Shown piece after piece: positions 1 to 9,836 of a DNA stretch of 64,000 nt (its first letter is position 1; each line of letters starts with the position of its first letter). The DNA lies in NCBI RefSeq assembly GCF_002902945.1, contig NZ_CP026101.1:1116001-1180000 (forward strand), in the 5' to 3' direction. The DNA comes from Paraburkholderia caribensis. Its GTDB lineage: Bacteria > Pseudomonadota > Gammaproteobacteria > Burkholderiales > Burkholderiaceae. The translations under genes were made by a program, and so were the position numbers. The notes under the pieces are model-generated. The model made no database searches. It was given only the letters and a program-made list of their open reading frames with translations, and had not been told where the DNA came from.

Positions 1-993
1 GGCATGCGCGCCGCGCCCGACATCAAATATCTTCAGAAGGTGCCGTCCTTCACCGAGCACTATCACGACTCGGACGACGAGGGCGACGAGAGCGTCGACG
101 CGGGTCCGACGGGCGGCCTGATGTGGGACGGCAGGGTGAACAGCGCGCGCGATCAGGCGCGCATGCCGCTGACATCGTCGTTCGAAATGGGCAGCACGCC
201 GCAGAAAGTGGCGGCGGCCGTGAAGGCCGCGCCGTACGCGAACCAGTTCCGCGACGCGTTCGGCGAGCACGTGTTCGATAGCGACGACGCGACATTCAAG
301 GCCGTGCTGCAGGCGCTCGAAGTGTTCGAGGAGACGCCGGAACTGTTCTACCCGTACACGAGCAAGTACGACGCGTTCCTCGCGGGCAAGGCGCAACTGA
401 CGAAGGCCGAACTGCACGGCCTGCAGCTCTTCAACGACGAGACCAAGGGCAACTGCGCGAGCTGCCACATCAGCCAGCGCGCGCTCGACGGCTCGGCGCC
501 CGCGTTCTCTGACTTCGGTCTGATCGCGCTCGGCGTGCCGCGCAATCGCGCGCTGGCCGTGAACCATGATCCGCATTTTTATGATCTGGGCGCGTGCGGC
601 CCGGAAAGGACGGATCTGAAGGGCAGGGACGAGTATTGCGGAATCTTCCGTACGCCTTCGCTGCGCAACGTCGCGCTGCGCAAGACGTTCTTTCACAACG
701 GGATTTATCACTCGCTCGAAGAGGTCGTCCGTTTCTATGCGGAACGCGATACGAATCCGGAGAAGTTTTACCCGGTCGTAAAGGGGAAAGTGCAGAAGTT
801 CGACGATTTGCCGAGGAAGTATTGGGCGAATCTGAATAGCGATCCGCCGTTCGATCGCAAGCCGGGCGACAAGCCTGCGCTGGATGAATCAGAGATCAAG
901 GATGTGGTTGCGTTCCTTAAGACGCTGACGGACGGATATCAGCCGGAAGCGCCCCGGCCACCTGCCGGCGCTCACATCGTCAGCAGCAGATAA
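1..993 (+). CDS. Di-heme cytochrome c peroxidase / MauG-family protein, C-terminal part (5' end outside window)
   Basis: The reading frame is open to the left edge, so the gene is cut; numbering here is from the ATG at base 4. A c-type heme motif, CASCH, lies at residues 151-155, in the position of the second heme of bacterial di-heme peroxidases. After it come the family's conserved stretches FRTPSLRNV and FFHNG and a final YAERDTNPEKFYP-like region. Proteins of this family are periplasmic and reduce hydrogen peroxide with electrons from small cytochromes, or modify protein side chains (MauG type). The first heme motif and signal peptide expected upstream are not visible. The 3' end overlaps the next gene, on the opposite strand, by about 20 bases. 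Family assignment is firm; the peroxidase versus MauG role is not decided. Confidence 0.85.
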   Translation, partial: GMRAAPDIKYLQKVPSFTEHYHDSDDEGDESVDAGPTGGLMWDGRVNSARDQARMPLTSSFEMGSTPQKVAAAVKAAPYANQFRDAFGEHVFDSDDATFKAVLQALEVFEETPELFYPYTSKYDAFLAGKAQLTKAELHGLQLFNDETKGNCASCHISQRALDGSAPAFSDFGLIALGVPRNRALAVNHDPHFYDLGACGPERTDLKGRDEYCGIFRTPSLRNVALRKTFFHNGIYHSLEEVVRFYAERDTNPEKFYPVVKGKVQKFDDLPRKYWANLNSDPPFDRKPGDKPALDESEIKDVVAFLKTLTDGYQPEAPRPPAGAHIVSSR

Positions 994-1202
994 CAGCCGG
1001 CGATCAACACCAGGAACGACGCGAGCAGGCACACGAGGCCCACTCGCGTCAGTGCGCACGGCCACCGGTTGCGGCGCAGGCCGTGGATACGCACGATGGT
1101 CGGCATCGGCGCGGGATCGACACGCATGACGATCGTGCCAAGAACTACGCAGATCAGCATCAGGATGGCGGCGAAAAACTGGAGAGCGAACGAGAGGTCC
1201 AT
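972..1202 (-). CDS. Small two-helix membrane protein, unknown function
   Basis: A 76-residue protein starting MDLSFALQ, with two strongly hydrophobic segments (about residues 5-27 and 52-74) joined by a basic linker containing RIHGLRRNRW. The polarity suggests two membrane helices with a cytoplasmic positively charged loop. I do not recognise a named domain. A start five codons upstream (1217) is also possible. It converges on the cytochrome gene and overlaps its 3' end. Coding status rests on the clean hydrophobic pattern and codon bias; function unknown. Confidence 0.55.
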   Translation of the reverse strand: MDLSFALQFFAAILMLICVVLGTIVMRVDPAPMPTIVRIHGLRRNRWPCALTRVGLVCLLASFLVLIAGCYLLLTM

Positions 1203-1217
1203 GAGCAAGAGTCGCAA

Positions 1218-1472
1218 CGCGCGACGCGTTTGAAGTGCGGGTGAATTTGACTCGACTCATGTTATGGACCGACTGCTTTAGCGCCTATGGGACGTGTCCT
1301 AAAATTCCTCTGAGTGGGCTTATGACGGGCCTGTGGCGCGACAGAGCTATCTCAAAAGTGGGTGTCTCGCAAGCTGTGGACCCAGGCGGCGTGCTATGCT
1401 TTTGAGGTCCAGATCGCGGGCCGCTCCATGGCCGCGCCACGCTTGCCCGAACCGACTTCTGCGGAGAACTTC
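1218..1472. other. Intergenic region with no recognised gene
   Basis: About 255 bases between the leftward small membrane protein and the rightward surface-antigen-like gene. It should carry both promoters, but I see no convincing -35/-10 pair; TATGCT near 1396 is only a weak -10 candidate. Confidence 0.4.
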
Positions 1473-1862
1473 ATGTCGATGCGAACCCGAGCCGCGTTTC
1501 AACTCTCTGTGGGCGGGCTGCTGCTCGCCGGCGCAGTCGGCGCGCATGCCGCCAATCTGAACTTCCTGAACGACACGCCGATCGCGTACATGAAGCAGGC
1601 CGACAACGACTCGCTCAGAAAGGCCGCGTTCGAAGCGCTCGACAAGAAGCAGGACGGCGAATCCTCGACCTGGAACAACGAAGGTTTGCGCAATAGCACG
1701 CGGATCGAGGCACAACTGACGCCCGATGCGACGTCGAAGTCGGGCGACCGCACGTGCCGACAGATGCACGTCGTGTTGAGCGCCAAAGGCCAGTCGATGA
1801 ATCTGAACCCGCAGTTCTGCCGCGAGGGCGCGGGCAACTGGGTGATGCAGAAGAAGCATTGA
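1473..1862 (+). CDS. Secreted surface-antigen-like protein (RT0821/Lpp0805 type)
   Basis: A 129-residue protein. The start at 1473 is preceded by GCGGAG at a suitable distance and gives a clear signal peptide (MSMRTRAAFQLSVGG, hydrophobic core LLLAGAVGA, cleavage after HAA). The mature part contains LRKAAFEALDKKQDGESSTWNN and a region with CRQMHVVLSAKG and NPQFCREGAGNW. This resembles the C-terminal domain of 17-kDa-antigen/RT0821-type envelope proteins, with two cysteines that could form a disulfide. Location is therefore likely periplasmic or outer-membrane associated; its biochemical role is unknown. Its stop codon overlaps the start of the Nudix gene, so the two are probably translated from one mRNA. 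Confidence 0.7.
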   Translation: MSMRTRAAFQLSVGGLLLAGAVGAHAANLNFLNDTPIAYMKQADNDSLRKAAFEALDKKQDGESSTWNNEGLRNSTRIEAQLTPDATSKSGDRTCRQMHVVLSAKGQSMNLNPQFCREGAGNWVMQKKH

Positions 1863-2317
1863 GCGCGCGCACGATCTCTTGCGGTGTCGTGCTGCTCGAC
1901 CCGGATGGGCGGGTGCTGCTCGCGCATGCCACCGAGACGACCCACTGGGACATCCCCAAAGGGCAGGGCGAGGAAGGCGAAGCGCCGCACGTGACGGCGC
2001 TGCGCGAGATGGAAGAGGAAACGGGTATCGCCGTCGACGCGTCGCGGCTGACAGATCTCGGCCTGTTCGTGTATCGGCGGGACAAGGATCTGCATCTGTT
2101 CGCCGCGCGCGCCCGTGCCGACGAACTCGATCTCACGCGCTGCACGTGCACGTCGATGTTTCCGCGCCGCTCCGACGGCACGATGATTCCCGAGATGGAC
2201 GCATTCCGCTGGGCCGCGCCCGACGAAGTCGAGCATTACGCGAGCCGCAGCCTCACGCGGCTCTTTCAGACGACGCTATCGCTCGCCGAATTGCACCGTA
2301 CGCTGGATACGGCGTAA
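1859..2317 (+). CDS. Nudix hydrolase
   Basis: A 152-residue protein. The Nudix box GX5EX7REUXEEXGU is complete: G35, E41, then REMEEETGI ending at residue 57. It begins at the second strand of the fold (CGVVLLDPDGRVLLAHAT), so the protein is a single-domain Nudix enzyme cleaving a nucleoside diphosphate linked to some group X, probably in the cytoplasm. The substrate cannot be told from sequence. No ATG lies near the fold start; the likely start is TTG at 1859, overlapping the TGA of the preceding gene, with a purine-rich GAAGAAG just upstream. Upstream in-frame ATG codons lie within the previous gene and would add a non-conserved tail, so I reject them. Confidence 0.85.
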   Translation: MSARTISCGVVLLDPDGRVLLAHATETTHWDIPKGQGEEGEAPHVTALREMEEETGIAVDASRLTDLGLFVYRRDKDLHLFAARARADELDLTRCTCTSMFPRRSDGTMIPEMDAFRWAAPDEVEHYASRSLTRLFQTTLSLAELHRTLDTA

Positions 2318-2327
2318 CGCACGCTTT

Positions 2328-3242
2328 TCAATCGAGCGCCTTGTCGTTCGGATGCGCGAACATGGTCCGCATTTCCGCCGACAGCGGATAGTTCAGGTTG
2401 ATCCCATGCGGGGGAATCGGCTGTGTAAACCAGACGTTGTAGAGGCGCTCCGCCTCGCCCGAGGTCTGCATCTTCGCGATGACACGGTTGACCAGCTCGC
2501 GAAACGGCGCGTCCCCCTTGCGGAACATGCACGCATAGGTCTCGTAGCCGAGCGGCGTACCCGTCACGACGAAGTCGTCGGGGCGCGGGTCGGTGGCGCG
2601 AAAACCGTACAGAATCGGTTCGTCCATCACGAACGCGACCGCGCGGTCCGCCTTCACGGCTGCAAAGGCGTCGGAATGGTCCTTTGCGCTCGCAATGCGC
2701 ATATTCAACTGCTTCTCGCTGTTCAACTGCCGCACGAGCCGTTCGTCCGACGTGCCCGCCGTCGTGACCACGGGCTTGCCGGCGAGGTCGGCGAAGTCGT
2801 TGATGCCGGCGTTCTTGCGCGCGATCATCCGCACAGCGTACTGGAAGAAACTGTTCGAAAACGCGGCGACATTCTCGCGCTCGCGCGTATGCGTGGTCGA
2901 GCCGCATTCCAGATCGATCTGGTTGTTGACCAGCATCAGAAAACGGTTCGCCGATGTGATCGTGACTTCACGCACCTTGAGGTTCGGCATCGCGAGCGTC
3001 TTCCTGATCTCGTCGACGATGGCGAGCGCGATGGATTGCGAATAGCCGACCGTGCGCTCGCCGTTGGAATAGGAGAAGGGGATCGACGCTTCGCGCACGC
3101 CGAGCGTGATCACGCCGTCGTCGTGTACCTTCTTGAGCGTGCCCGTCAGTTCCTCGGCGTGCGCGGGCGCCGTCAGCGACGTAAGCGACGCCAGCGCCGC
3201 GGCCGCGATCGCCCCCAGCTTATATTTGATTGCAACCTTCAT
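2328..3242 (-). CDS. Glutamate/aspartate-type ABC transporter substrate-binding protein (GltI/AatJ-like)
   Basis: A 304-residue periplasmic binding protein of the SBP family 3. The ATG at 3242 has a good ribosome site (AGGGGG) and gives a signal peptide ending TAPAHA. The mature protein begins EELTGTLKKVHDDGVITLGVREASIPFSY, typical of Glu/Asp binding proteins, followed by YSQSIALAIVDEI and ANRFLMLVNNQIDLECGSTTHTRERE with the conserved ECGSTT ligand-site stretch. It would capture an acidic amino acid and deliver it to a membrane permease. No permease or ATPase gene adjoins it, so it is an orphan here. A 12-bp palindrome lies 65 bases upstream of the start. Specificity is by family resemblance only. 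Confidence 0.88.
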   Translation of the reverse strand: MKVAIKYKLGAIAAAALASLTSLTAPAHAEELTGTLKKVHDDGVITLGVREASIPFSYSNGERTVGYSQSIALAIVDEIRKTLAMPNLKVREVTITSANRFLMLVNNQIDLECGSTTHTRERENVAAFSNSFFQYAVRMIARKNAGINDFADLAGKPVVTTAGTSDERLVRQLNSEKQLNMRIASAKDHSDAFAAVKADRAVAFVMDEPILYGFRATDPRPDDFVVTGTPLGYETYACMFRKGDAPFRELVNRVIAKMQTSGEAERLYNVWFTQPIPPHGINLNYPLSAEMRTMFAHPNDKALD

Positions 3243-3306
3243 CGTTCCCCCTGAGCCGGTAGCAATCACTCCGGCTGCATCGTCGCGCTGTCGCCTGGCG
3301 ATGTCC

Positions 3307-3318
3307 GTGTCGCGACAC
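3307..3318. promoter_or_regulatory. 12-bp perfect palindrome upstream of the orphan binding protein
   Basis: GTGTCGCGACAC reads identically on both strands and lies 65 bases upstream of the binding-protein start. It could be an operator, but no partner regulator is nearby. Confidence 0.3.
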
Positions 3319-3319
3319 A

Positions 3320-3351
3320 GCGGCATGCGCGCCGAATGCGCCGCATGCCGC
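3320..3351 (-). terminator. Hairpin downstream of glnS
   Basis: GCGGCATGCG and its exact reverse complement CGCATGCCGC are separated by 12 bases. It lies 24 bases past the glnS stop on the minus strand. There is no T-run after it, so it may be an mRNA 3'-end structure rather than a classic intrinsic terminator. Confidence 0.35.
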
Positions 3352-3374
3352 GGTGACTCAACCAGACAATCAGC

Positions 3375-5096
<1,722 letters not shown>

Positions 5097-5614
5097 GCGA
5101 GAAGGAGAAAGTCGGTCCTGGACACTATATGCGTCCGTTAGTCTGTCAATTCTACCTGACGACACATTCGGCGACAGTCTTTACGCCTGGCGGGTGCGGC
5201 GCGCGGCCGGCAACGGCGCAGACTGATGCATTTCCGGGGTGCAATCGGCGCTGTAACAGGAGGTAAATTGCGTTGGCGCCGTTTGGTGCGCACGCTTAGC
5301 ATGCGTCGCGCGCCATGCCCCACGCCGGCCTGCGCCGTCGCGCTTACGGCCAGCCTGTGCCTCGCCCCACGCCGGCCCGCGCCGTCGCGCTTACGGCGAG
5401 CCTGCGCCTCGCCCCACGCCACGAGCGGCGCTTTTGCTGCTGGCTGCGCCCGTCGCGCTGTTTTTCGGCAGGCGCTGCGTTTCCGTTATTCTGTGGTGGG
5501 CTCGGGCAGCCGATGCCCGTCCCGCCGCTTCACGCGACCTGTCCTTGCCGCGAGCCGGCCGCCCCATGCCGCTGAGCACGCGCGGGCAGGTCCATCTATC
5601 CCGGAGTTCCTCGG
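5097..5614. other. Long GC-rich intergenic region between glnS and ggt
   Basis: About 518 bases between two divergent genes. No convincing gene was found. It contains a 47-bp tandem repeat (5317-5420). A TTGACA-like and an ACTATA-like box on the minus strand near 5124-5149 are only 14 bases apart, too close for a normal promoter. Confidence 0.5.
5317..5420. repeat. 47-bp tandem repeat, about 2.2 copies
   Basis: Units start at 5317, 5364 and 5411 (partial). The first two differ at only a few bases. Each begins GCCCCACGCC and contains GTCGCGCTTACGG. It is non-coding as far as can be seen and lies 195 bases upstream of ggt. Confidence 0.75.
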
Positions 5615-7465
5615 ATGTCCCTTGCGATGTTGCGCGCGCCTCGCGCGCTTTCCGGCGCCGCCTTGCGTGCCGTTTTGCACACCGATAAGCATGCCGAATC
5701 CCATGCGGGCGCCCACGCCGATTCCTGTCCTCGCGCCAGCCGCGTCATGCCGCGTGGGACGTTTGCCCGCTTCGCCACGACGCTCGCCCTGACGGGCGCG
5801 CTGCTCGCGAGCCTGGTTGCGTCGCCCGCCGTCGACGCGAAGACGGCCCAGCCGAAGCCCGTGCTCGACGCGGCGGCCGTGGCGACGCCCGACCGCTACG
5901 CCGCCGACGCCGCGCAGCAGATGCTCGCGGCAGGCGGCAATGCCGTCGATGCAGCCGTCGCGATCGCCTTCACGCTCGCCGTCACGTACCCGGATGCGGG
6001 CAACATCGGCGGCGGCGGGTTCATGACCTTGTACATGGACGGCAAGCCGTACTTTCTCGACTACCGCGAGAAAGCGCCGCAGAGCGCGACGCGCGACATG
6101 TATCTCGACGACAAGGGCAACGTGATCAAGGGCATGAGCCTCGTCGGACATCGCGCGGTGGCCGTGCCGGGAACGGTCGACGGCATGTGGGAAGCGCAGA
6201 AGCGCTTTGGCAAGCTCAAATGGAAGCAGGTGCTCGCGCCCGCCATCAAGTACGCGACGGACGGCTTCCCCGTCGAGCCGTGGTTGCAGAAGCGTCGCGA
6301 ACTCGCGTCGCAGGGGTTCGCCGGCAAGACCAATTTCGACGCCTATTTTTCGAACCTGAAGACGGGCGTCGTGTTCCGCCAGCCCGAGCTCGCGCAGACG
6401 CTGACGCGGATCGCATCCGACGGCGGCCGTGAATTCTACGAAGGTCAGACGGCCGACCTGATCGCCCGGCAGATGTACGGGCACGGTCTCCTGACGAAGG
6501 CGGACCTGCTGCAGTACAAGGCCGTGTGGCGACAGCCGGTGACGGCCAGCTGGAACGGCTATCAGATCGTCACCGCGCCGCCGCCCAGCTCGGGCGGCAT
6601 TGGACTGATCCAACTGCTGAAGATGAAGGCGGACCTGAAGCCGCAGTTCGACGGCGTGGCGCTCAATTCCGAGCCGTACATTCATCTGGTCGCGCAGATC
6701 GAGGACCGCGTATTCGCTGACCGCCAGCAGTACATGGGCGATCCTGATTCGTACCGCGTGCCCGTCGACAAACTGATCGACGACGCTTACCTCGCGAAGC
6801 GCGTCGAGGACATCACGCCCGACGAAGTGCCGGGCGCTGCGCCCGTCAAGCCGGGTCTCGGCGACGCGATGCCGGAAAAGGCTCAGACGACGCACTTCTC
6901 GGTGGTCGACAAGTGGGGCAACGCGGTATCGAACACGTACACGCTGAACGGGCCGTTCGGCTCGGGCGTGGTCGTGGACGGCGCCGGCTTCGTGCTGAAC
7001 GACGAGATGGACGACTTCGAGTTGAAAGCGGGCGTGGCCAACCAGTTCGGCGTGACGAGCGGCGACGTCAACACGATCGCGCCGGGGCGCCGGCCATTGT
7101 CGTCGATGGCGCCGACCATTCTGACCAGGGACGGCAAGGTATCGCTCGTGATCGGCACGCCGGGCGGCTCGCGCATCTTCACGTCGATCTTCCAGGTCAT
7201 GACGAACCTGTACGACTTCAACATGCCGCCCGCCGATGCGCTCGCTGCGATGCGCTTTCATCATCAGTTGCTGCCGCAGAAGACGATCTACTTCGAGCCG
7301 TATCATCCCATCGACGGCGAGCTGGCCGAGCAGTTGAAGACGCGCGGCTACACGCTGCAGGGCCAGACGTTCAACGGCGACGTGCAGATGATCCGTATCG
7401 ACGGCACGTCGCCGCAGCCGGCTGCCGATCCGCGCGGCGTCGGCGTGGGACGTGTGATTCAATAG
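5615..7465 (+). CDS. ggt: Gamma-glutamyltransferase (glutathione hydrolase)
   Basis: A 616-residue proenzyme that moves or hydrolyses the gamma-glutamyl group of glutathione in the periplasm. It is self-cleaved into two subunits; the catalytic nucleophile and new N-terminus is Thr425 in AQTTHFSVVDKWGNAVSNTYTLN. Other family marks are DAAVAIAFTLAV, GNIGGGGFMTLY, the PPPSSGGIGL loop and RRPLSSMAPTI. A hydrophobic signal segment (FATTLALTGALLASLVASP) lies near residues 52-70, so the protein has a long basic leader if it starts at 5615. A shorter start at 5747 would place the signal peptide at the N-terminus but lacks a ribosome site, whereas 5615 has CCGGAG upstream. The start is therefore uncertain; the identity is not. 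Confidence 0.93.
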   Translation: MSLAMLRAPRALSGAALRAVLHTDKHAESHAGAHADSCPRASRVMPRGTFARFATTLALTGALLASLVASPAVDAKTAQPKPVLDAAAVATPDRYAADAAQQMLAAGGNAVDAAVAIAFTLAVTYPDAGNIGGGGFMTLYMDGKPYFLDYREKAPQSATRDMYLDDKGNVIKGMSLVGHRAVAVPGTVDGMWEAQKRFGKLKWKQVLAPAIKYATDGFPVEPWLQKRRELASQGFAGKTNFDAYFSNLKTGVVFRQPELAQTLTRIASDGGREFYEGQTADLIARQMYGHGLLTKADLLQYKAVWRQPVTASWNGYQIVTAPPPSSGGIGLIQLLKMKADLKPQFDGVALNSEPYIHLVAQIEDRVFADRQQYMGDPDSYRVPVDKLIDDAYLAKRVEDITPDEVPGAAPVKPGLGDAMPEKAQTTHFSVVDKWGNAVSNTYTLNGPFGSGVVVDGAGFVLNDEMDDFELKAGVANQFGVTSGDVNTIAPGRRPLSSMAPTILTRDGKVSLVIGTPGGSRIFTSIFQVMTNLYDFNMPPADALAAMRFHHQLLPQKTIYFEPYHPIDGELAEQLKTRGYTLQGQTFNGDVQMIRIDGTSPQPAADPRGVGVGRVIQ

Positions 7466-7518
7466 CGCTGGCGGCGCGATGCCGCACTTCGACAACTCAC
7501 GACGAACGGGGAACGGGC

Positions 7519-8079
7519 ATGGCGTTGGAGCAGCAGAGCGTGATCGTGTTGCCGGGTTATATGAACTCAGGCGTTGGGCATTGGCAGACCCGCTGGGAAG
7601 CGCGTTTTCCGCACTTTTCGCGCGTGCCGATGCGGGATTGGGATCATCCCGTTTGCGGTGAGTGGTGCGATACGCTCGACGCTGCCGTCGCCGCTGCGAA
7701 AGCGCCTGTTCTGCTCGTCGCGCACAGCCTGGGCTGCCTGACGGTTGCGTTCTGGGCGGCGCGCCATGCTTCACACGATGCGCTCGCGAAGGTCGCGGGC
7801 GCGCTGCTCGTCGCAGTGCCCGATCCGGCCGGCCCCGGATTTCCCGCCGACGCGGCCGGCTTCGACGCCGTGCCGATCGACCCGCTGCCTTTCCCGTCGA
7901 TCGTCGTCGCGAGCACCGACGATCCGTACGGCGGCGTGCCGTTTTCGCAGGCCTGCGCGACGGCATGGGGCAGCCGATGGGAGAACATCGGCCCGCGCGG
8001 CCATATCAACGCCGACAGCGGCCTCGGTGATTGGGAAGAAGGGCAGCGCTGGCTGGCTTCGATGGCTTCGATGGCGTGA
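7519..8079 (+). CDS. Small alpha/beta hydrolase (RBBP9/YdeN family serine hydrolase)
   Basis: A 186-residue cytosolic hydrolase. The family opening LPGYMNSGVGHWQ is at residues 11-23; the nucleophile Ser70 sits in AHSLG; the acid is Asp134 or Asp135 in ASTDDPYGG; and His162 lies in GHINADSGLGDW. All three catalytic elements of the fold are present and the length is normal for the family. The ATG is preceded by GGGGAAC. It lies 53 bases after ggt on the same strand and may be cotranscribed. The substrate is unknown for most members of this family. Confidence 0.85.
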   Translation: MALEQQSVIVLPGYMNSGVGHWQTRWEARFPHFSRVPMRDWDHPVCGEWCDTLDAAVAAAKAPVLLVAHSLGCLTVAFWAARHASHDALAKVAGALLVAVPDPAGPGFPADAAGFDAVPIDPLPFPSIVVASTDDPYGGVPFSQACATAWGSRWENIGPRGHINADSGLGDWEEGQRWLASMASMA

Positions 8080-8291
8080 ATCTCGGGCGGTCCGGGCGGT
8101 GCGGGCGGCGCGGCGCGAGCGCGGCGCAATTCAGGCGCCGGGGAGGCGATGTGCCGGAGGATCGGCGCGCCGCAGGACGCCGACCCGCTCCGGTTGCCGC
8201 ACGCGGGAGCCGTCGCGCACCGGCGCGCGCGCTAACCGGGCGCCTTTAATCGAAGCTCGCCACCCTCAGCACGCCGCTTTCCGGCCTCACG

Positions 8292-9512
8292 TCAGATCAC
8301 AGACCGGCCCCGCAGCGCGTCGATACGCGCATCGTCGTATCCGAGCACGTCGCGCAGGACCGCTTCCGTATGCTCGCCGAGCGTCGGCGGATGCGCCTGC
8401 GCCACGGGCGGCGTCGCGCTCATGCGGATGGGATTGCGCACCAGCTTCACCGTGCCGCCCGATGGATGCGGCAATTGAACCTCCATTCCACGCGCGACCA
8501 CCTGCTCGTTCTCGAACACCTCTTCCAGATCGTTGATCGGCCCGCAGGGCACGCCCGCCGCTTCGAGCGCGTCGATCCACTCGTGCTTGCTGCGCGTACG
8601 GACCATCTCCGCGAGGATCGGGACGAGCGTCTCGCGATTTCGCACGCGCTCGGGATTGGTGGCAAAGCGCTCGTCGTCGGCGAGGTCCGCGCGCTTGCCC
8701 GCTTCGACGAACTTGCGGAACTGCCCGTCGTTGCCCACCGCGACGATGATCCAGCTGTCGCTCGTCTGGAACGTCTGATAAGGAACGATGTTCGGATGGG
8801 CGTTCCCCCAGCGTGCGGGCGGCTTGCCGCTGGCGAGGAAGTTCGAGTTCATGTTGGCGAGCATCGCGACCTGTACGTCGAGCAGCGCCATGTCGATGTA
8901 CTGGCCTTCGCCCGTGCGGTCGCGGTGCGCGAGCGCCGTCAGCACGGCGACGCTCGAATACATGCCCGTCATCAGGTCCGCGATCGCCACGCCCGCCTTC
9001 TGCGGGCCGCCGCCCGGCTGGCCGTCGCGCTCGCCCGTGATGCTCATGAAGCCGCCGATGCCCTGCACGATGAAGTCATAACCCGCGCGCTGCGCATACG
9101 GTCCCGTCTGCCCGAAGCCCGTCACCGAGCAATAGACGATGTCGGCCTTCACGGCCTTCAGCGACTCGTAGTCGAGCCCGTACTTCTTCAACTGGCCGAC
9201 CTTGTAGTTCTCCAGCACGACATCGCTTTGCGCGGCCAGTTCGCGGACGATCTGCTGCCCTTCGGGCGTGGCGATATCGACGGTGACCGAACGCTTGTTG
9301 CGGTTCGCCGCGAGGTAATAGGCGGCTTCGCGCGTGTCCGCGCCGTCCGGCGTTTTCAGGTACGGCGGCCCCCAGTGGCGCGTGTCGTCGCCGGCGCCCG
9401 GCCGCTCGACCTTGATCACGTCGGCGCCGAAGTCGGCTAGCGTCTGCGCGCACCACGGACCGGCAAGCACGCGGGTAAGGTCCAGCACGCGGATATGGCT
9501 CAGTGCACCCAT
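8292..9512 (-). CDS. Class III (CaiB/BaiF family) CoA-transferase
   Basis: A 406-residue enzyme of the formyl-CoA transferase family, which moves CoA between carboxylic acids through an aspartyl-CoA intermediate. Visible marks are the N-terminal LDLTRVLAGPWCAQTLADFGADVIKVE, the NRNKRSVTVD stretch, ENYKVG, and the likely catalytic Asp179 in AIADLMTGMYS. The C-terminal domain has EAAGVPCGPIND and PTLGEHTEAVL, typical of the succinyl-CoA-dependent (C7orf10/SUGCT-like) group. The ATG at 9512 has GGAGA upstream. It stands alone between oppositely oriented genes, so the acid substrate cannot be inferred from context. Confidence 0.9.
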   Translation of the reverse strand: MGALSHIRVLDLTRVLAGPWCAQTLADFGADVIKVERPGAGDDTRHWGPPYLKTPDGADTREAAYYLAANRNKRSVTVDIATPEGQQIVRELAAQSDVVLENYKVGQLKKYGLDYESLKAVKADIVYCSVTGFGQTGPYAQRAGYDFIVQGIGGFMSITGERDGQPGGGPQKAGVAIADLMTGMYSSVAVLTALAHRDRTGEGQYIDMALLDVQVAMLANMNSNFLASGKPPARWGNAHPNIVPYQTFQTSDSWIIVAVGNDGQFRKFVEAGKRADLADDERFATNPERVRNRETLVPILAEMVRTRSKHEWIDALEAAGVPCGPINDLEEVFENEQVVARGMEVQLPHPSGGTVKLVRNPIRMSATPPVAQAHPPTLGEHTEAVLRDVLGYDDARIDALRGRSVI

Positions 9513-9836
9513 GTTCTGTCTACGTCTCCAATGTGCAATGTGATGAGGCGCCCGGCACACGGGCGCTGCCCGATTGAATCGATCTGGTGCATCTTAAGCG
9601 ATCGGCCGCGCCCGACCTACTCAGCCTGACGGCATAGGACAAATGACAGGCCGCGTTTCCGGCGTTTTCGAGAGGGGAAACTGGCCGGATGGCCAAAGCC
9701 GCGTGCAGCCTGCTCCATGGCGTCGCGCGACAGCGCCGATCCCGTATAATCGACCGTTCAGGAAACAATCTATTGCGACGGCCGGTCAGTCTTCCGCAGC
9801 CGTCGGCTCAAGCCAGGACCGTCCCCAAAGCACGCT
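9513..9836. other. Divergent intergenic region between the CoA-transferase and alaS
   Basis: About 324 bases that must carry both promoters. A perfect TATAAT is at 9745-9750 on the plus strand. No gene was recognised. Confidence 0.5.
9745..9750 (+). promoter_or_regulatory. Candidate -10 box of alaS
   Basis: A perfect TATAAT 87 bases upstream of the alaS start. No good -35 hexamer is seen 16-18 bases upstream, so this is only a candidate. Confidence 0.45.

Noticed and set aside
5124..5149. TTGACA and ACTATA boxes upstream of glnS as a promoter
   Set aside because: The spacing is 14 bases, too short for a sigma-70 promoter; left as a note in the intergenic entry.
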